Shown: one piece after another, positions 45,160 to 54,296 of the stretch | Numbering within the stretch: the stretch's first letter is position 1 | How the letters are laid out: each line of letters begins with the position of its first letter | Source: Saprospiraceae bacterium | GTDB taxonomy: Bacteria > Bacteroidota > Bacteroidia > Chitinophagales > Saprospiraceae | Direction of reading: 5' to 3' | NCBI GenBank assembly: GCA_020631355.1 | Contig: JAHDHL010000003.1 | Span: 1 to 64,000, forward strand | Length of the DNA: 64,000 bases | Made by a program: the position numbers and the translations under genes | The notes under the pieces: generated by a model | Database searches by the model: none | The model's input: only the letters and a program-made list of their open reading frames with translations | Told to the model about the DNA's origin: nothing

Positions 45160-45190
45160 AAAGGCCGAAAGCTAGCTTTCGGCCTTTTTT
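45160..45190. terminator. Bidirectional terminator after rplS
   Basis: Perfect 12-bp stem AAAGGCCGAAAG and complement around CTAG, with T-run TTTTTTT on the plus strand. Its right half is inside the coding sequence of the convergent gene, whose stop codon (45172-45174) falls in the loop. Confidence 0.9.
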
Positions 45191-46707
45191 TCTTGCATAT
45201 ACTCCAAAAGGGATTTTCCCTGAATCTTGCTCTCCAACCAAGATAGAAAATCAAAATAACTCAGAAACATCCTTTCTGACGGATCTGTCATTATTTCTTC
45301 CAATTCGAGCTTAATTCTCAATAGGGATTCGTTGAATGATTCACGAGACTTTATTGCAGGTAACCGTTTCATCATTCCAAGTACCAATCTCTCCGTTTTG
45401 AATAAACTATTCTTCTTAGAAAGATAACGATAGGTTGAACGAATCAAGTAGGGGATCAAATCATAATTCCCCATTTCATATTGGAGAATCAAATAGAATA
45501 TCCTGGAGCTACTTTTGATATCCTCCCGCATATCCTTACTCTTATTATCAAGAATCCTATCCAGCCAAGCGGCACTGGAGTCCAAATCACCCAGCACAAA
45601 TAGACCAAAAGCAATATTCCCAGATATGATTAATTGATAATCCTCCGGAATCTGATGTTGATAGGTTTCGAATCCAAATCTCACATCATCTGTGATTTCA
45701 GCAATTGCATGATAATCCCCTATATTCAGACTATGCGCAATGTAAGCATTATGCCATATGAAGAACTTGGACATTCTCAAATGCTGGCTGTCCGCTTGTA
45801 TCCGTTCCATCTTGTCCAAAATATCCTTACAACCAGCTCGGTCATTGGTTGTGATATAATAGACAAAACAATTATTCAGGTTCGCAAAATGGCTAGACAT
45901 CTCATCAGGACTGAGGTGCTTCCTCGATTCCATTGCCTCAATCTGCTTTAATAAGAATGGTAGTCCCTTGTCGTATCTTCCTTGGGAAAAATGATGCAGG
46001 TAATGAATGAAATGGCAAAGTATCCTTGCCTTGTTGGATAGGGCCATTGTATCACAGGAAAGGATATCATTCTGCATCAATTCAGATATGGCATCTACTT
46101 CTTCCTTTTGCCTAAAGGACATGCTTTTACGAGCTAAAGCATTCAGTTCATAGGCAATTCCCTGATAATCCGCGATGTTATCCATCATTCGGATAACAGC
46201 TTTCTTTTCCCTGACCAAATCCAAAATATATGAGGGGTCCACTATCTGGGGACTCAGCTTCAATACAATCTTTTCTTCCAGATTCAATATGGAATAGAGT
46301 AGGGAATACTCCTCATAATCATAAGCTTTGGGCTTAACTTTAGATATGAGTTTGAAAGCCTGCTCATACAATGATTTATGATACAGGATTTCAGCAAAAT
46401 GTAGTTTCCTATTAATGGTTTTCCAGACAGGATGTTGTAAGCCGCCTAGAGTGGAATCCAAAATCTTATCATAAAGGTGATGCTTTATAACGTGCAGGTG
46501 CTTATTGATTTTTTCCTTGCCTTTCTTGGCCAGTTCTTTCTTTAGTTTCTCCTCATCATACTGTTTGCTCTTATTGAGCAAATCGAAAACCAACATCTCG
46601 TCAGTCGCTTTCGAATATCGCCCATTATTGAGCTTGAATAGCTTTTTTTCGCCCTTATCCAAGGAGTGAATCAGTTCATGAAGATTATCATTCTTGGGTT
46701 TTACCAT
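45172..46707 (-). CDS. Helical-repeat protein of unknown function
   Basis: 511 residues, mostly alpha-helical, with no signal peptide or membrane segment. The N-terminus DNLHELIHSLDKGEKKLFKL resembles a group of Bacteroidota cytoplasmic proteins with TPR-like helical arrays; tandem helical pairs are visible through the middle (for instance LHFAEILYHKSLYEQAFKLI and YELNALARKSMSF). No catalytic motif is seen. Its last codons lie in the rplS terminator hairpin. Function is unknown. Confidence 0.72.
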   Translation of the reverse strand: MVKPKNDNLHELIHSLDKGEKKLFKLNNGRYSKATDEMLVFDLLNKSKQYDEEKLKKELAKKGKEKINKHLHVIKHHLYDKILDSTLGGLQHPVWKTINRKLHFAEILYHKSLYEQAFKLISKVKPKAYDYEEYSLLYSILNLEEKIVLKLSPQIVDPSYILDLVREKKAVIRMMDNIADYQGIAYELNALARKSMSFRQKEEVDAISELMQNDILSCDTMALSNKARILCHFIHYLHHFSQGRYDKGLPFLLKQIEAMESRKHLSPDEMSSHFANLNNCFVYYITTNDRAGCKDILDKMERIQADSQHLRMSKFFIWHNAYIAHSLNIGDYHAIAEITDDVRFGFETYQHQIPEDYQLIISGNIAFGLFVLGDLDSSAAWLDRILDNKSKDMREDIKSSSRIFYLILQYEMGNYDLIPYLIRSTYRYLSKKNSLFKTERLVLGMMKRLPAIKSRESFNESLLRIKLELEEIMTDPSERMFLSYFDFLSWLESKIQGKSLLEYMQEKKAES

Positions 46708-47153
46708 TATAAAAATGTATGATTATAATACTGATAATTAATAAATTATAATCTTCATTTGGTTTTATAGTATTACGAATTTAATTTTTTTTGAAATAAT
46801 CCGAAAGGAAATTTGTATAAATTAGCGATGAGTGAAAGCGCTTATGTCCAAGGATGAGAGGAAACTACCCATAGATTCCCATTCAAATATTGGAACAACT
46901 CCATTTGGACAACAGAAAATTCTAATGAGCTATTGGACTGAAAAAATAGGACAATCTTGACAAATTGCTTTTCCTATGGAATGGTCATCCATTCTTCCTG
47001 GTCCTTTGTAGGACATTGAAAATTCGTTTTCTAGGGTATCGTCTGGATAAACGGAAATTGTAGTGTGTAACAAACCCAAATGAATCATGGAATTTCCAAG
47101 CTAAGAAATCACTCGTACAGCATCAATGATTATCCATCATTCGATGCTGTTTT
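46708..47153. other. Intergenic region with operator-like palindrome and terminal hairpin
   Basis: 446 bases with no convincing ORF. It holds a LacI/GalR-type site, TGAAAGCGCTTATG at 46832-46845, centred on AAGCGCTT, and a strong hairpin at 47117-47150 just beyond the stop of the fusion gene. No exact -7 box is seen for the helical-repeat gene starting at 46707. Confidence 0.45.
47117..47150. terminator. Stable hairpin immediately after the kinase-lyase fusion gene
   Basis: ACAGCATC-AATGAT and ATCATT-c-GATGCTGT form a 14-bp stem with one bulged base around TATCC. It starts 4 bases beyond the fusion gene's stop codon. A T-rich run follows only on the plus strand, so for the leftward gene it may act as a 3' stabilising hairpin rather than a classic terminator. 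Confidence 0.6.
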
Positions 47154-49418
47154 CTATTGTTTCCGGAACCATTCATCAACACGGCCCAATAATTCATCAG
47201 CATTTTGTCGATTGAAACAGAGTGGGGGCTTACTTTTGATGACATTATCATCCGGACCATCCGTACTAATCAGAATATTTTTCTCCCTCAACCAATTCTT
47301 CAAATTCCTGGCATCCACAGTAGCCGGTTCGAATTCTTTCATGAGTTCCATGCCCCAAAAAAGTCCTGAGCCCCTGACATCCGCTATCAAATCATATCGG
47401 TTTTGGAATTCTTTTAGGGTAGTCATGATATAATTCCCAATTTCCAAGGAATTCTTCTGCAATTGTTCGTCCTCTATCACATCCAAAACGGAAAGGCCTA
47501 TGGAACAAGAAACAGGATTCCCTCCAAAAGAACTGAAAAATTCCATTCCATTCTCAAACGATTCCGCAACTGCTTCCGTACAGACAACAGCACCTATAGG
47601 ATGTCCATTCCCCATAGGTTTCCCCAAAATCACCATATCCGGTTCGACCTGATGCTGCTCAAATCCCCAGAAGTGTGTTCCGACCCTTCCAAAACCAATC
47701 TGAACCTCATCAACGATACACCAGCCACCCTGTGCTTTCACATGATCAAAAATGGCTTTTAAGTAACCCTCTGGCAGGGGAATTTGGCCTCCACAGCCCA
47801 TGATCGGTTCAGCGATGAATGCAGCGATATTTCCTTGGTATTCTTCTAATTTGGAGACTGCATCACGGACATATAGCTCTACGGATTCAGGATTTTCTTT
47901 CAGACAATACTTTCCTCGTAGAAGATCAGGCATATCCAATTTCAGAATGAAATCCTTGGCTCCATTCCCTCCCTTCCCATCAAATTTATACGAACTGATA
48001 TCGATTCCCATGAATGTATTTCCATGATAGCCATGTTCCATCACGGCAATCTTTGCATTCTCTTTATGATTCTTAGCCATACGCATGGCTAGGTCGGAAG
48101 CTGCGGATCCTGAATTCACAAAGAATATCTTATTGAGATGGCTAGGGAAAGTGGATAGTAGGCGTTCGGCATATTGATTCAGTCCATCATAGAGGTATCG
48201 GGTATTGGTATTCAAACGAGCCATTTGCCTTTGTCCTGCTTCCACAACCCTTGGATGATTATGGCCTACGAGCGGAATATTATTGTAGGCATCCAAAAAT
48301 GTATTGCCATTCCGAGCATACATATATTGGAATGCCGCTCCCGACATTTGTATCGGACTATCATAACTCAAAGATAAGGATTGACTCAAATGCTTTTTTC
48401 TCTTATCTACTTCCTGATTAACATGAGGAATGGGAATCCTAGCAAATCCACAAGAGGCCCTGAAAATATTGGCGGCCTTAATGGGATTAATCGATATCCA
48501 TTGATCCAACAAGTCCCAAACAGGTTGCTCACTGATTGTCACATAGTCATCATCCGGACGGTGTCTATTGAAATAAGCCGAATGACTCACACTCACGGCC
48601 ATTCTAGCACCAATCAGATAATATAGGATATCCAATTCCGTTTCTTTTAGGGGGTAGACCTTGTGGTAAGCTTCAACCATTAGGGCTGCAGATGCCAAGG
48701 GATTATCCTTTCCAAATACTGCGTAAGGAATAGCGATGGCTAATTCATTGATGATCGGTGCATAGGCCATATCGCCAAAATCTATGATACCAGCAATGCG
48801 ATTCTCCCGTACCAAGACATTCCAATCATTCGCATCACCATGAATCATTCCTTTTCTGAGTGTATGGACAATGGGCTGTACATGTTCCTGATAGAGCAGG
48901 AAAAAATGATGGGCCTTTGATCTTTTATGGGAATCTTGTATATAGGAATGATACTCCTTACGGGTCAGGCAATATTGTAAATCCCATTTGAGATACCTAG
49001 CTGCAATGGCATTATATTTTTTATCCTCAAGCGCTTGGTTCATTCTAGCCAAGACAGTACCTAATTGAATGATATAATCATCAATTATATCTATTTCAGC
49101 CAAAAATTCTCCCTCCAAAAAGGATAATATTCTGGTTGGTTGTCCATTACGCAATGTTATTCCATTACCATCTAGATTGGGAGTAACTTGGGAAAAAAAG
49201 TTGGGTATAACATCATTCATGAGTTTCAATACCTCATTTTCGGCAAGAATTACATCATTATCCTCAAAATCTTGAGAATGAATCTTGAAGACGTATTTGT
49301 TACCTGAAATATCTATTAATTGGTGATTTGCACTTTCATAACCTGCCATTCCCTTAATGGAAATGATTTCCAATCCATAATTATGAAGTACCCAATCCTT
49401 GATTTCAACTTCAGTCAT
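47154..49418 (-). CDS. Fused APH-type kinase and class-III PLP enzyme (predicted amino-alcohol kinase/phospho-lyase)
   Basis: 754 residues in two enzymes. Residues 1-330 form an aminoglycoside-phosphotransferase/homoserine-kinase-like kinase: catalytic loop H193-G-D195-A-N-D-W-N200 and metal motif D213-F-G. Residues 345-754 form a class-III aminotransferase fold: [12 protein letters not shown] at 437-448, EPIMGCGG at 537-544, [12 protein letters not shown] at 569-580 and PLP lysine K600 in [13 protein letters not shown]. The lyase half resembles the ethanolamine-phosphate and 5-phosphohydroxylysine phospho-lyase group, and the kinase half resembles hydroxylysine kinase. Two-step phosphorylation and elimination on one polypeptide is inferred; the substrate is unknown. 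Confidence 0.88.
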   Translation of the reverse strand: MTEVEIKDWVLHNYGLEIISIKGMAGYESANHQLIDISGNKYVFKIHSQDFEDNDVILAENEVLKLMNDVIPNFFSQVTPNLDGNGITLRNGQPTRILSFLEGEFLAEIDIIDDYIIQLGTVLARMNQALEDKKYNAIAARYLKWDLQYCLTRKEYHSYIQDSHKRSKAHHFFLLYQEHVQPIVHTLRKGMIHGDANDWNVLVRENRIAGIIDFGDMAYAPIINELAIAIPYAVFGKDNPLASAALMVEAYHKVYPLKETELDILYYLIGARMAVSVSHSAYFNRHRPDDDYVTISEQPVWDLLDQWISINPIKAANIFRASCGFARIPIPHVNQEVDKRKKHLSQSLSLSYDSPIQMSGAAFQYMYARNGNTFLDAYNNIPLVGHNHPRVVEAGQRQMARLNTNTRYLYDGLNQYAERLLSTFPSHLNKIFFVNSGSAASDLAMRMAKNHKENAKIAVMEHGYHGNTFMGIDISSYKFDGKGGNGAKDFILKLDMPDLLRGKYCLKENPESVELYVRDAVSKLEEYQGNIAAFIAEPIMGCGGQIPLPEGYLKAIFDHVKAQGGWCIVDEVQIGFGRVGTHFWGFEQHQVEPDMVILGKPMGNGHPIGAVVCTEAVAESFENGMEFFSSFGGNPVSCSIGLSVLDVIEDEQLQKNSLEIGNYIMTTLKEFQNRYDLIADVRGSGLFWGMELMKEFEPATVDARNLKNWLREKNILISTDGPDDNVIKSKPPLCFNRQNADELLGRVDEWFRKQ

Positions 49419-49491
49419 ACCATAAGTATTTGTATAGGAAAGTAAGATATTCCTTTAGTAAGGAAATCATAAAGAAACGGGGAGAGAATTC

Positions 49492-49806
49492 TTATTTCAG
49501 CAAATAACCAAATTCATCACTGAGTTCGGAATCGATGAATAATTCTGTAAGTCGTACATTCCTCATTGAGAAATGTCTCCTATAAATCATCTTACGGAGG
49601 TGCTTGATGGCCTGGGCCATAGCCTCCTTATCATTGGTTCTCATGGTAAAGGACATGGCCATGGTTGAATTGGCCCATTGTTCATAAGAGCAGGATTGGA
49701 TACCATATTCCAAACCCAGCTGTCTTTCCTCAACAATGGTTGCGATATTCTTTTCCTTGATGCGATACTGGTAGGAAATAGCAATATGATGCATCTTTCT
49801 TGCCAT
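49492..49806 (-). CDS. Small cytoplasmic protein of unknown function
   Basis: 104 residues, no signal or membrane segment. MHHIAISYQYRIKEKNIATI and AMAQAIKHLRKMIYRRHFSM suggest a small alpha/beta fold. It lies 8 bases downstream of the DEAD-box helicase gene on the same strand, so it is probably co-transcribed and could be a helicase accessory. I do not recognise the family. Confidence 0.68.
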   Translation of the reverse strand: MARKMHHIAISYQYRIKEKNIATIVEERQLGLEYGIQSCSYEQWANSTMAMSFTMRTNDKEAMAQAIKHLRKMIYRRHFSMRNVRLTELFIDSELSDEFGYLLK

Positions 49807-49814
49807 CTGAATGA

Positions 49815-51080
49815 CTATTTCCTTTTCTTATGATAATTGAATTTCTTACCGCCACCTCTTTTTTTGCCACCTTTATTAGGTGCATACTCAGGGCCGGGTT
49901 GGATACCCTCTGGCATATGGGATTTTCTGATGGGTTCGCCTAGTAACTTCTCGATTCTGGCAAATCGTAATTGGTCCTTTTCAGAGATGAAAGTAATTCC
50001 TACCCCTGTAGCATTCGCTCTGGCTGTCCTACCGATTCTATGGATATAATCCTCCGGATCCGGTGGTACGTCATAATTGATGACCAGATTGATATTCTTG
50101 ATATCTATACCTCTCGAAAGTACATCCGTTGCGACAATAATAGGTATGGTTCCATTAGTGAATTCCTTAAGGGCAGTTTCCCTTTCTTTCTGATCCAAAT
50201 CCGAGGAGATTCCCTTACTTTTCAATCCATTCTTATTCAGGGAAGCCACAATGGAATTAACGGATTTCTTGGCGGATGAGAAAATGATGATTTTCTTATA
50301 GGATTTACGCCCTTTGAGTAGGGTGGAAATCAAATTGATCTTATCCTTGTCATAAACGGAATAAGCGACCTGAAGTACATTCTTAGCAGGTTTGGAAATC
50401 GCTATATTCACTTGTGCAGGGTCCTTGAGGAGGTCTTTGGATAATTTACGAATGTTTCCGGGCATTGTAGCCGAAAACATTAGCGTTTGGACATCCTCGG
50501 GTAGTTGTTTACCTATTGTAACAATATCCTTATGGAATCCCATATCCAACATTCTGTCAGCCTCATCCAGTATGAAATACTTGATACTGGAAAAATCGAC
50601 ATAGCCCATATTGATATGGGCTATTAATCTACCCGGAGTAGCAGCAATGATATCGGCTCCACTTGTCAGGGCTTTCTTTTGTTGGTCCCAGTTGCCTCCT
50701 TCACCTCCTCCATACACGGCAACCGAACCCACACCCGTAAAATAACCAAGTGCCTCGGCTTGCAAATCTATTTGCTTGGCCAGTTCCCGAGTAGGGGAGA
50801 CAATCAAGCAGGAAGATTTGCCATTAGGCTCCGTTTCCATAATCATATTGAGAACAGGAAGAAGAAAAGCTGCGGTCTTGCCTGTTCCCGTTTGTGCAAT
50901 GGCCATGATGTCCCTACCATTCAGAATATGCGGAATAGCAAGTGCCTGAACAGGAGTGGCATTGATGAAGCCCATTGAATCAAGGCCATCAAGGAGGTCA
51001 TAATTGAACCCTAAATCTTCAAAGGTGACTTTCTTTTCGGCTTTGTCTTCAATTGGGTCGTTAGGAGTGGATTCCTTCAT
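49815..51080 (-). CDS. DEAD-box ATP-dependent RNA helicase
   Basis: 421 residues. All core motifs are present: Q motif (FEDLGFNYDLLDGLDSMGF...PVQ), AQTGTGKT (I), PTRELA (Ia), TPGRLI (Ib), LDEADRMLD (II), FSATM (III), ATDVLSRGIDIKN (V) and HRIGRTARA (VI). The C-terminal tail is basic and Gly/Lys-rich (NKGGKKRGGGKKFNYHKKRK), typical of RhlE-like cold-shock and ribosome-assembly helicases. An exact -7 element TATATTTG lies on the same strand at 51134-51141, 53 bases upstream. Confidence 0.93.
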   Translation of the reverse strand: MKESTPNDPIEDKAEKKVTFEDLGFNYDLLDGLDSMGFINATPVQALAIPHILNGRDIMAIAQTGTGKTAAFLLPVLNMIMETEPNGKSSCLIVSPTRELAKQIDLQAEALGYFTGVGSVAVYGGGEGGNWDQQKKALTSGADIIAATPGRLIAHINMGYVDFSSIKYFILDEADRMLDMGFHKDIVTIGKQLPEDVQTLMFSATMPGNIRKLSKDLLKDPAQVNIAISKPAKNVLQVAYSVYDKDKINLISTLLKGRKSYKKIIIFSSAKKSVNSIVASLNKNGLKSKGISSDLDQKERETALKEFTNGTIPIIVATDVLSRGIDIKNINLVINYDVPPDPEDYIHRIGRTARANATGVGITFISEKDQLRFARIEKLLGEPIRKSHMPEGIQPGPEYAPNKGGKKRGGGKKFNYHKKRK

Positions 51081-51133
51081 TTTAATTCAAATCAATTTAT
51101 GGACAAAGTTCTTAAGATTTATAGGGGAGTGCA

Positions 51134-51141
51134 CAAATATA
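51134..51141 (-). promoter_or_regulatory. -7 promoter element of the DEAD-box helicase gene (TATATTTG)
   Basis: Exact TAnnTTTG on the minus strand with 53 bases to the ATG, leaving a conventional leader. Confidence 0.5.
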
Positions 51142-51224
51142 ACAATTAATCACTCAATTGAATGAGAAGTGAGGTTGTCCAGCAGTACTGTTAACATCAT
51201 TCTACTGGACAAACTTATATATTA

Positions 51225-52646
51225 CTATTGTTTTGTGTGTTGGAATCCGAAATTATCAAACTTCAGGATATTGACATGCTTATTCTCAAACTTATCAATG
51301 TTATTGAAATTATCAGTACCACTCGGAGAATCTCCCTCGAATTGGAAGACGGTATGGTAATATTCTCCTTGGGATGACGGATTCACATCCAACTGCCTGA
51401 TAAAGCTATTTCCTTTCTCTTTCAGTTGGCGACCAAAATAGAGTGTAAGATCATAGCCTAGGAAAGCATCGGTTCCTGGAACGGTTCCTGTCTTATTGTA
51501 GTAATCCCTTCTGAATTCCCTAACCTCATAGGATTCGGCATCCACAAATACAGCACTACTCACATGGATATTCAATCTTTCATAATAATCGAAATCAATC
51601 CTTTCGAAATTCATCCATTGTGGCAAACCATATACGACTACCTTTCTATTCCCTTTGGTAATAGCTATTTTTCTTAGAAGATTAGAAATGAATTTCTCAT
51701 CCCAAGATGGTACAATAAAAACAGTGGAATCAGGTTGATAATAATTTTCCAGAGGGATATTATCGCCATATTCGGCTTCCAATTCAGGGATTGAGGCAGT
51801 TGCTGTGGAACCGGCCAAAACCTTATTGGCATTCTGGAAATAAGTAAAATAATTCCTTTCTGATGTTCCTTGCTTACAAGCCAATACAACATTACCGATG
51901 TAATGGTTTTGGCGTACATACTTCATGATAGCTTCACAGTGCGTCTTCAGGGATGGACTGACTTGTATATAGTTAGGATTACTTGATGTAATGGAAGTCT
52001 TTGGATTCCAAGGCGATACCAAGACGGTTTGCTTGCCTCTTACCCTTGATGCAGCAGTTTTCAAAGGATCGGTTTTCATAGGACCGAAAACCAAATCCAT
52101 TCCACTGAATTCAGAACGACTCATAATGGAACTTACCTGTGATGAACTTCCCTGCGTATCGTAGGCATAAACCTTTAGATTAAGACCTTCCGCACTCAAT
52201 TTATCCAAAGCCATCTTGGCTCCTGTATAGAATTCAAGTGATTTGAGAGAAGAACTACTTGTAATCTGGCCCGTTCCGGCCTTATTGGAATAGAATGGCA
52301 ACATAAAAGCCACATCATAGGAATACTCCGTTTCTTCTATTGGGTCCACAACCGGAGTATCTGGTTCATCAGGGTCCTTATCATCCGGATTGGGTTGTGG
52401 TTCTACGGGGTTGACAGGCTCCACAATGGTTGAGCCAGAATTATCAGTAATCGGTGGATAATCCGATGGTTTATTATCCCATCTGATGGTATCGACCCCG
52501 CCAACAGTTGCCGGGGTATCTTCCTGATAATATTCTCCTTTTCTAATCTTACAGGAGGAAACGAAAAAGATAATCAAGATGGATAACAAGAGAATGTTAT
52601 TCCCATTCAATCGTTGCCGGTGGCTTTGTGCTAATATCATAAACAA
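51225..52646 (-). CDS. Lipoprotein with periplasmic-binding-protein fold (LpoA/Leu-Ile-Val-binding-like)
   Basis: 473 residues. The lipoprotein signal ends at the lipobox FFVSSC, so it is lipidated. A Pro/Asp-rich linker ([20 protein letters not shown]) is followed by a type I periplasmic-binding fold from about residue 110: [30 protein letters not shown] and [20 protein letters not shown]. Similar Bacteroidota proteins are called ABC substrate-binding proteins or compared with LpoA, the activator of penicillin-binding protein 1A; no transporter genes are adjacent. The ATG at 52646 overlaps guaA by 50 bases and gives a charged n-region; a TTG at 52610 would shorten the overlap. Confidence 0.8.
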   Translation of the reverse strand: MFMILAQSHRQRLNGNNILLLSILIIFFVSSCKIRKGEYYQEDTPATVGGVDTIRWDNKPSDYPPITDNSGSTIVEPVNPVEPQPNPDDKDPDEPDTPVVDPIEETEYSYDVAFMLPFYSNKAGTGQITSSSSLKSLEFYTGAKMALDKLSAEGLNLKVYAYDTQGSSSQVSSIMSRSEFSGMDLVFGPMKTDPLKTAASRVRGKQTVLVSPWNPKTSITSSNPNYIQVSPSLKTHCEAIMKYVRQNHYIGNVVLACKQGTSERNYFTYFQNANKVLAGSTATASIPELEAEYGDNIPLENYYQPDSTVFIVPSWDEKFISNLLRKIAITKGNRKVVVYGLPQWMNFERIDFDYYERLNIHVSSAVFVDAESYEVREFRRDYYNKTGTVPGTDAFLGYDLTLYFGRQLKEKGNSFIRQLDVNPSSQGEYYHTVFQFEGDSPSGTDNFNNIDKFENKHVNILKFDNFGFQHTKQ

Positions 52647-54141
52647 CCCTATTTATACCCTTTACATTATTGATGATTTCGCTGGAAACCTCAGCAAGGA
52701 AATCATGTGGCAACCTGCTCCATTCGGCTGTCATTCCATCTACGGAATTCACGGCTCTCAATACGCAGGTCTTTTCGTACGTACGCTCATCACCCATTAC
52801 ACCCACTGATTGCACGGGTAAAAGGATGGTGGCTGCTTGCCATACCTTATCGTAAAGGTTATGTTTTTTCAAATTATTAATAAAAATCGAATCTGCCTCT
52901 TGCAATAAAGATACTTTTTCTGGTGTAATATCACCAAGAATACGAATGGCTAATCCCGGCCCGGGGAAAGGATGACGCCCCACAATGTTCTTGGGTATAC
53001 CCAGGGCATGCCCCACATTCCTTACCTCATCCTTGAAAAGCATCCTTAAGGGTTCTACTATCTTGAGCTTCAAAAGATCGGGCAAACCTCCTACATTATG
53101 ATGTGACTTGATGGTTACGGATGGACCGTGAACAGATACTGATTCAATTACATCAGGATATATCGTTCCTTGTCCTAACCATTGGATGTTGTCATATTTG
53201 GATGCTTCTTCCTCAAACACCTCAATGAAGACCCGACCGATGGTCTTTCTTTTCTTTTCAGGATCAGAAATCCCACTCAATTCATTCCAAAACCTTTGTT
53301 TGGAATCCACACCTACAATATTGAGTCCCATACCATTGTATGACTCCAATACTTCCTCATATTCTCCTTTCCTCAATAGACCATTGTCAATGAAGAAACA
53401 AATCAGATTTTCTCCGATAGCGCGGTGCAACAACATGGCTCCCACACTAGAATCAACGCCCCCCGAAAGTCCCATAAGAACTTTCTCATCTCCTATTTTA
53501 TTGCGTAATTCCTTTACGGTTTGTTCGATGAATGATTCAGGCGTCCAATTGCCCTTGCATCCACAGATATCAACTGCAAAGTTCTTCAGCATGTTCTTAC
53601 CCTCCAAACTATGCGTTACCTCAGGGTGGTATTGGATACAATAAACAGGTTGTTCGAATGTATCTTCCTTTGACCGATATGCTGCAACAGGAATAGATTC
53701 CGTACTGGCCAATAATTCGAATCCATCAGGGATATCCATGATGGTATCACCATGGGACATCCATACTTGTGAATTCGAAGAAACACCTGCAAAGAACGGA
53801 TCATCACTATTGATGCTGGCCAAATTGGCCTTACCATATTCTCGCTTTGATGACTTTTCTACCTTGCCACCATATTCATGGGCAATGTATTGCGCACCAT
53901 AGCAGACAGCCAAAACTGGCTTCTTACCAATGAATGATGCAATATCCGTACGAAGGGTTTGTTCGCCCAGTACAGAAAATGGGGAACCGGATAGGATAAC
54001 CCCCTTTACATTGTCATCTAATTCAGGAATCTTATTGAATGGAACAATGTCACTATAAATATTCAATTCCCTTACTCTTCTGGCTATCAGTTGAGTATAT
54101 TGAGAGCCAAAATCCAGTATAACTAACCTTTCCTCTTTCAT
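52597..54141 (-). CDS. guaA: GMP synthase (glutamine-hydrolysing)
   Basis: Converts XMP to GMP with glutamine as nitrogen donor. From the ATG at 54141 the product is 514 residues. The class I glutaminase domain has the nucleophile Cys in [17 protein letters not shown] and the later YHPEVTHS. The ATP-pyrophosphatase P-loop is LSGGVDSSV. The C-terminal dimerisation domain ends with PPATIEWE. The TTG at 54162 would add 7 residues but would place the start before the exact -7 box at 54146-54153, so I reject it. Confidence 0.97.
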   Translation of the reverse strand: MKEERLVILDFGSQYTQLIARRVRELNIYSDIVPFNKIPELDDNVKGVILSGSPFSVLGEQTLRTDIASFIGKKPVLAVCYGAQYIAHEYGGKVEKSSKREYGKANLASINSDDPFFAGVSSNSQVWMSHGDTIMDIPDGFELLASTESIPVAAYRSKEDTFEQPVYCIQYHPEVTHSLEGKNMLKNFAVDICGCKGNWTPESFIEQTVKELRNKIGDEKVLMGLSGGVDSSVGAMLLHRAIGENLICFFIDNGLLRKGEYEEVLESYNGMGLNIVGVDSKQRFWNELSGISDPEKKRKTIGRVFIEVFEEEASKYDNIQWLGQGTIYPDVIESVSVHGPSVTIKSHHNVGGLPDLLKLKIVEPLRMLFKDEVRNVGHALGIPKNIVGRHPFPGPGLAIRILGDITPEKVSLLQEADSIFINNLKKHNLYDKVWQAATILLPVQSVGVMGDERTYEKTCVLRAVNSVDGMTAEWSRLPHDFLAEVSSEIINNVKGINRVVYDISTKPPATIEWE

Positions 54142-54145
54142 GCCG

Positions 54146-54153
54146 CAAATATA
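54146..54153 (-). promoter_or_regulatory. -7 promoter element of guaA (TATATTTG)
   Basis: Exact TAnnTTTG followed by C, 4 bases before the guaA ATG on the minus strand. Transcription should start at or next to the start codon. Confidence 0.55.
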
Positions 54154-54241
54154 GTGAATCAAGGGTGATATTACCTTAACAATCCAAGGAATGAAACCTA
54201 GAATTTGCTCTGATGCATCATATACATCGGTTGATTCAATA

Positions 54242-54277
54242 CAAAAGGGCGATACTCTAACAAGTATCGCCCTTTTG
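54242..54277 (-). terminator. Rho-independent terminator of the OmpA-family gene
   Basis: Perfect 15-bp stem (CAAAAGGGCGATACT and complement) around a 6-base loop, 19 bases after the stop of the leftward OmpA-family gene. The T-run is in the stem's descending arm. Confidence 0.85.
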
Positions 54278-54296
54278 CAATATATTCATGACACCG

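Noticed and set aside
47080-47433. Plus-strand ORF of 117 codons over the end of the kinase-lyase fusion
   Set aside because: It is antisense to a well-supported gene, low in recognisable composition and has no homology pattern.
54142-54164. TTG start of guaA at 54162
   Set aside because: The exact -7 promoter box lies between it and the ATG at 54141, and GuaA homologues normally begin at the later Met.
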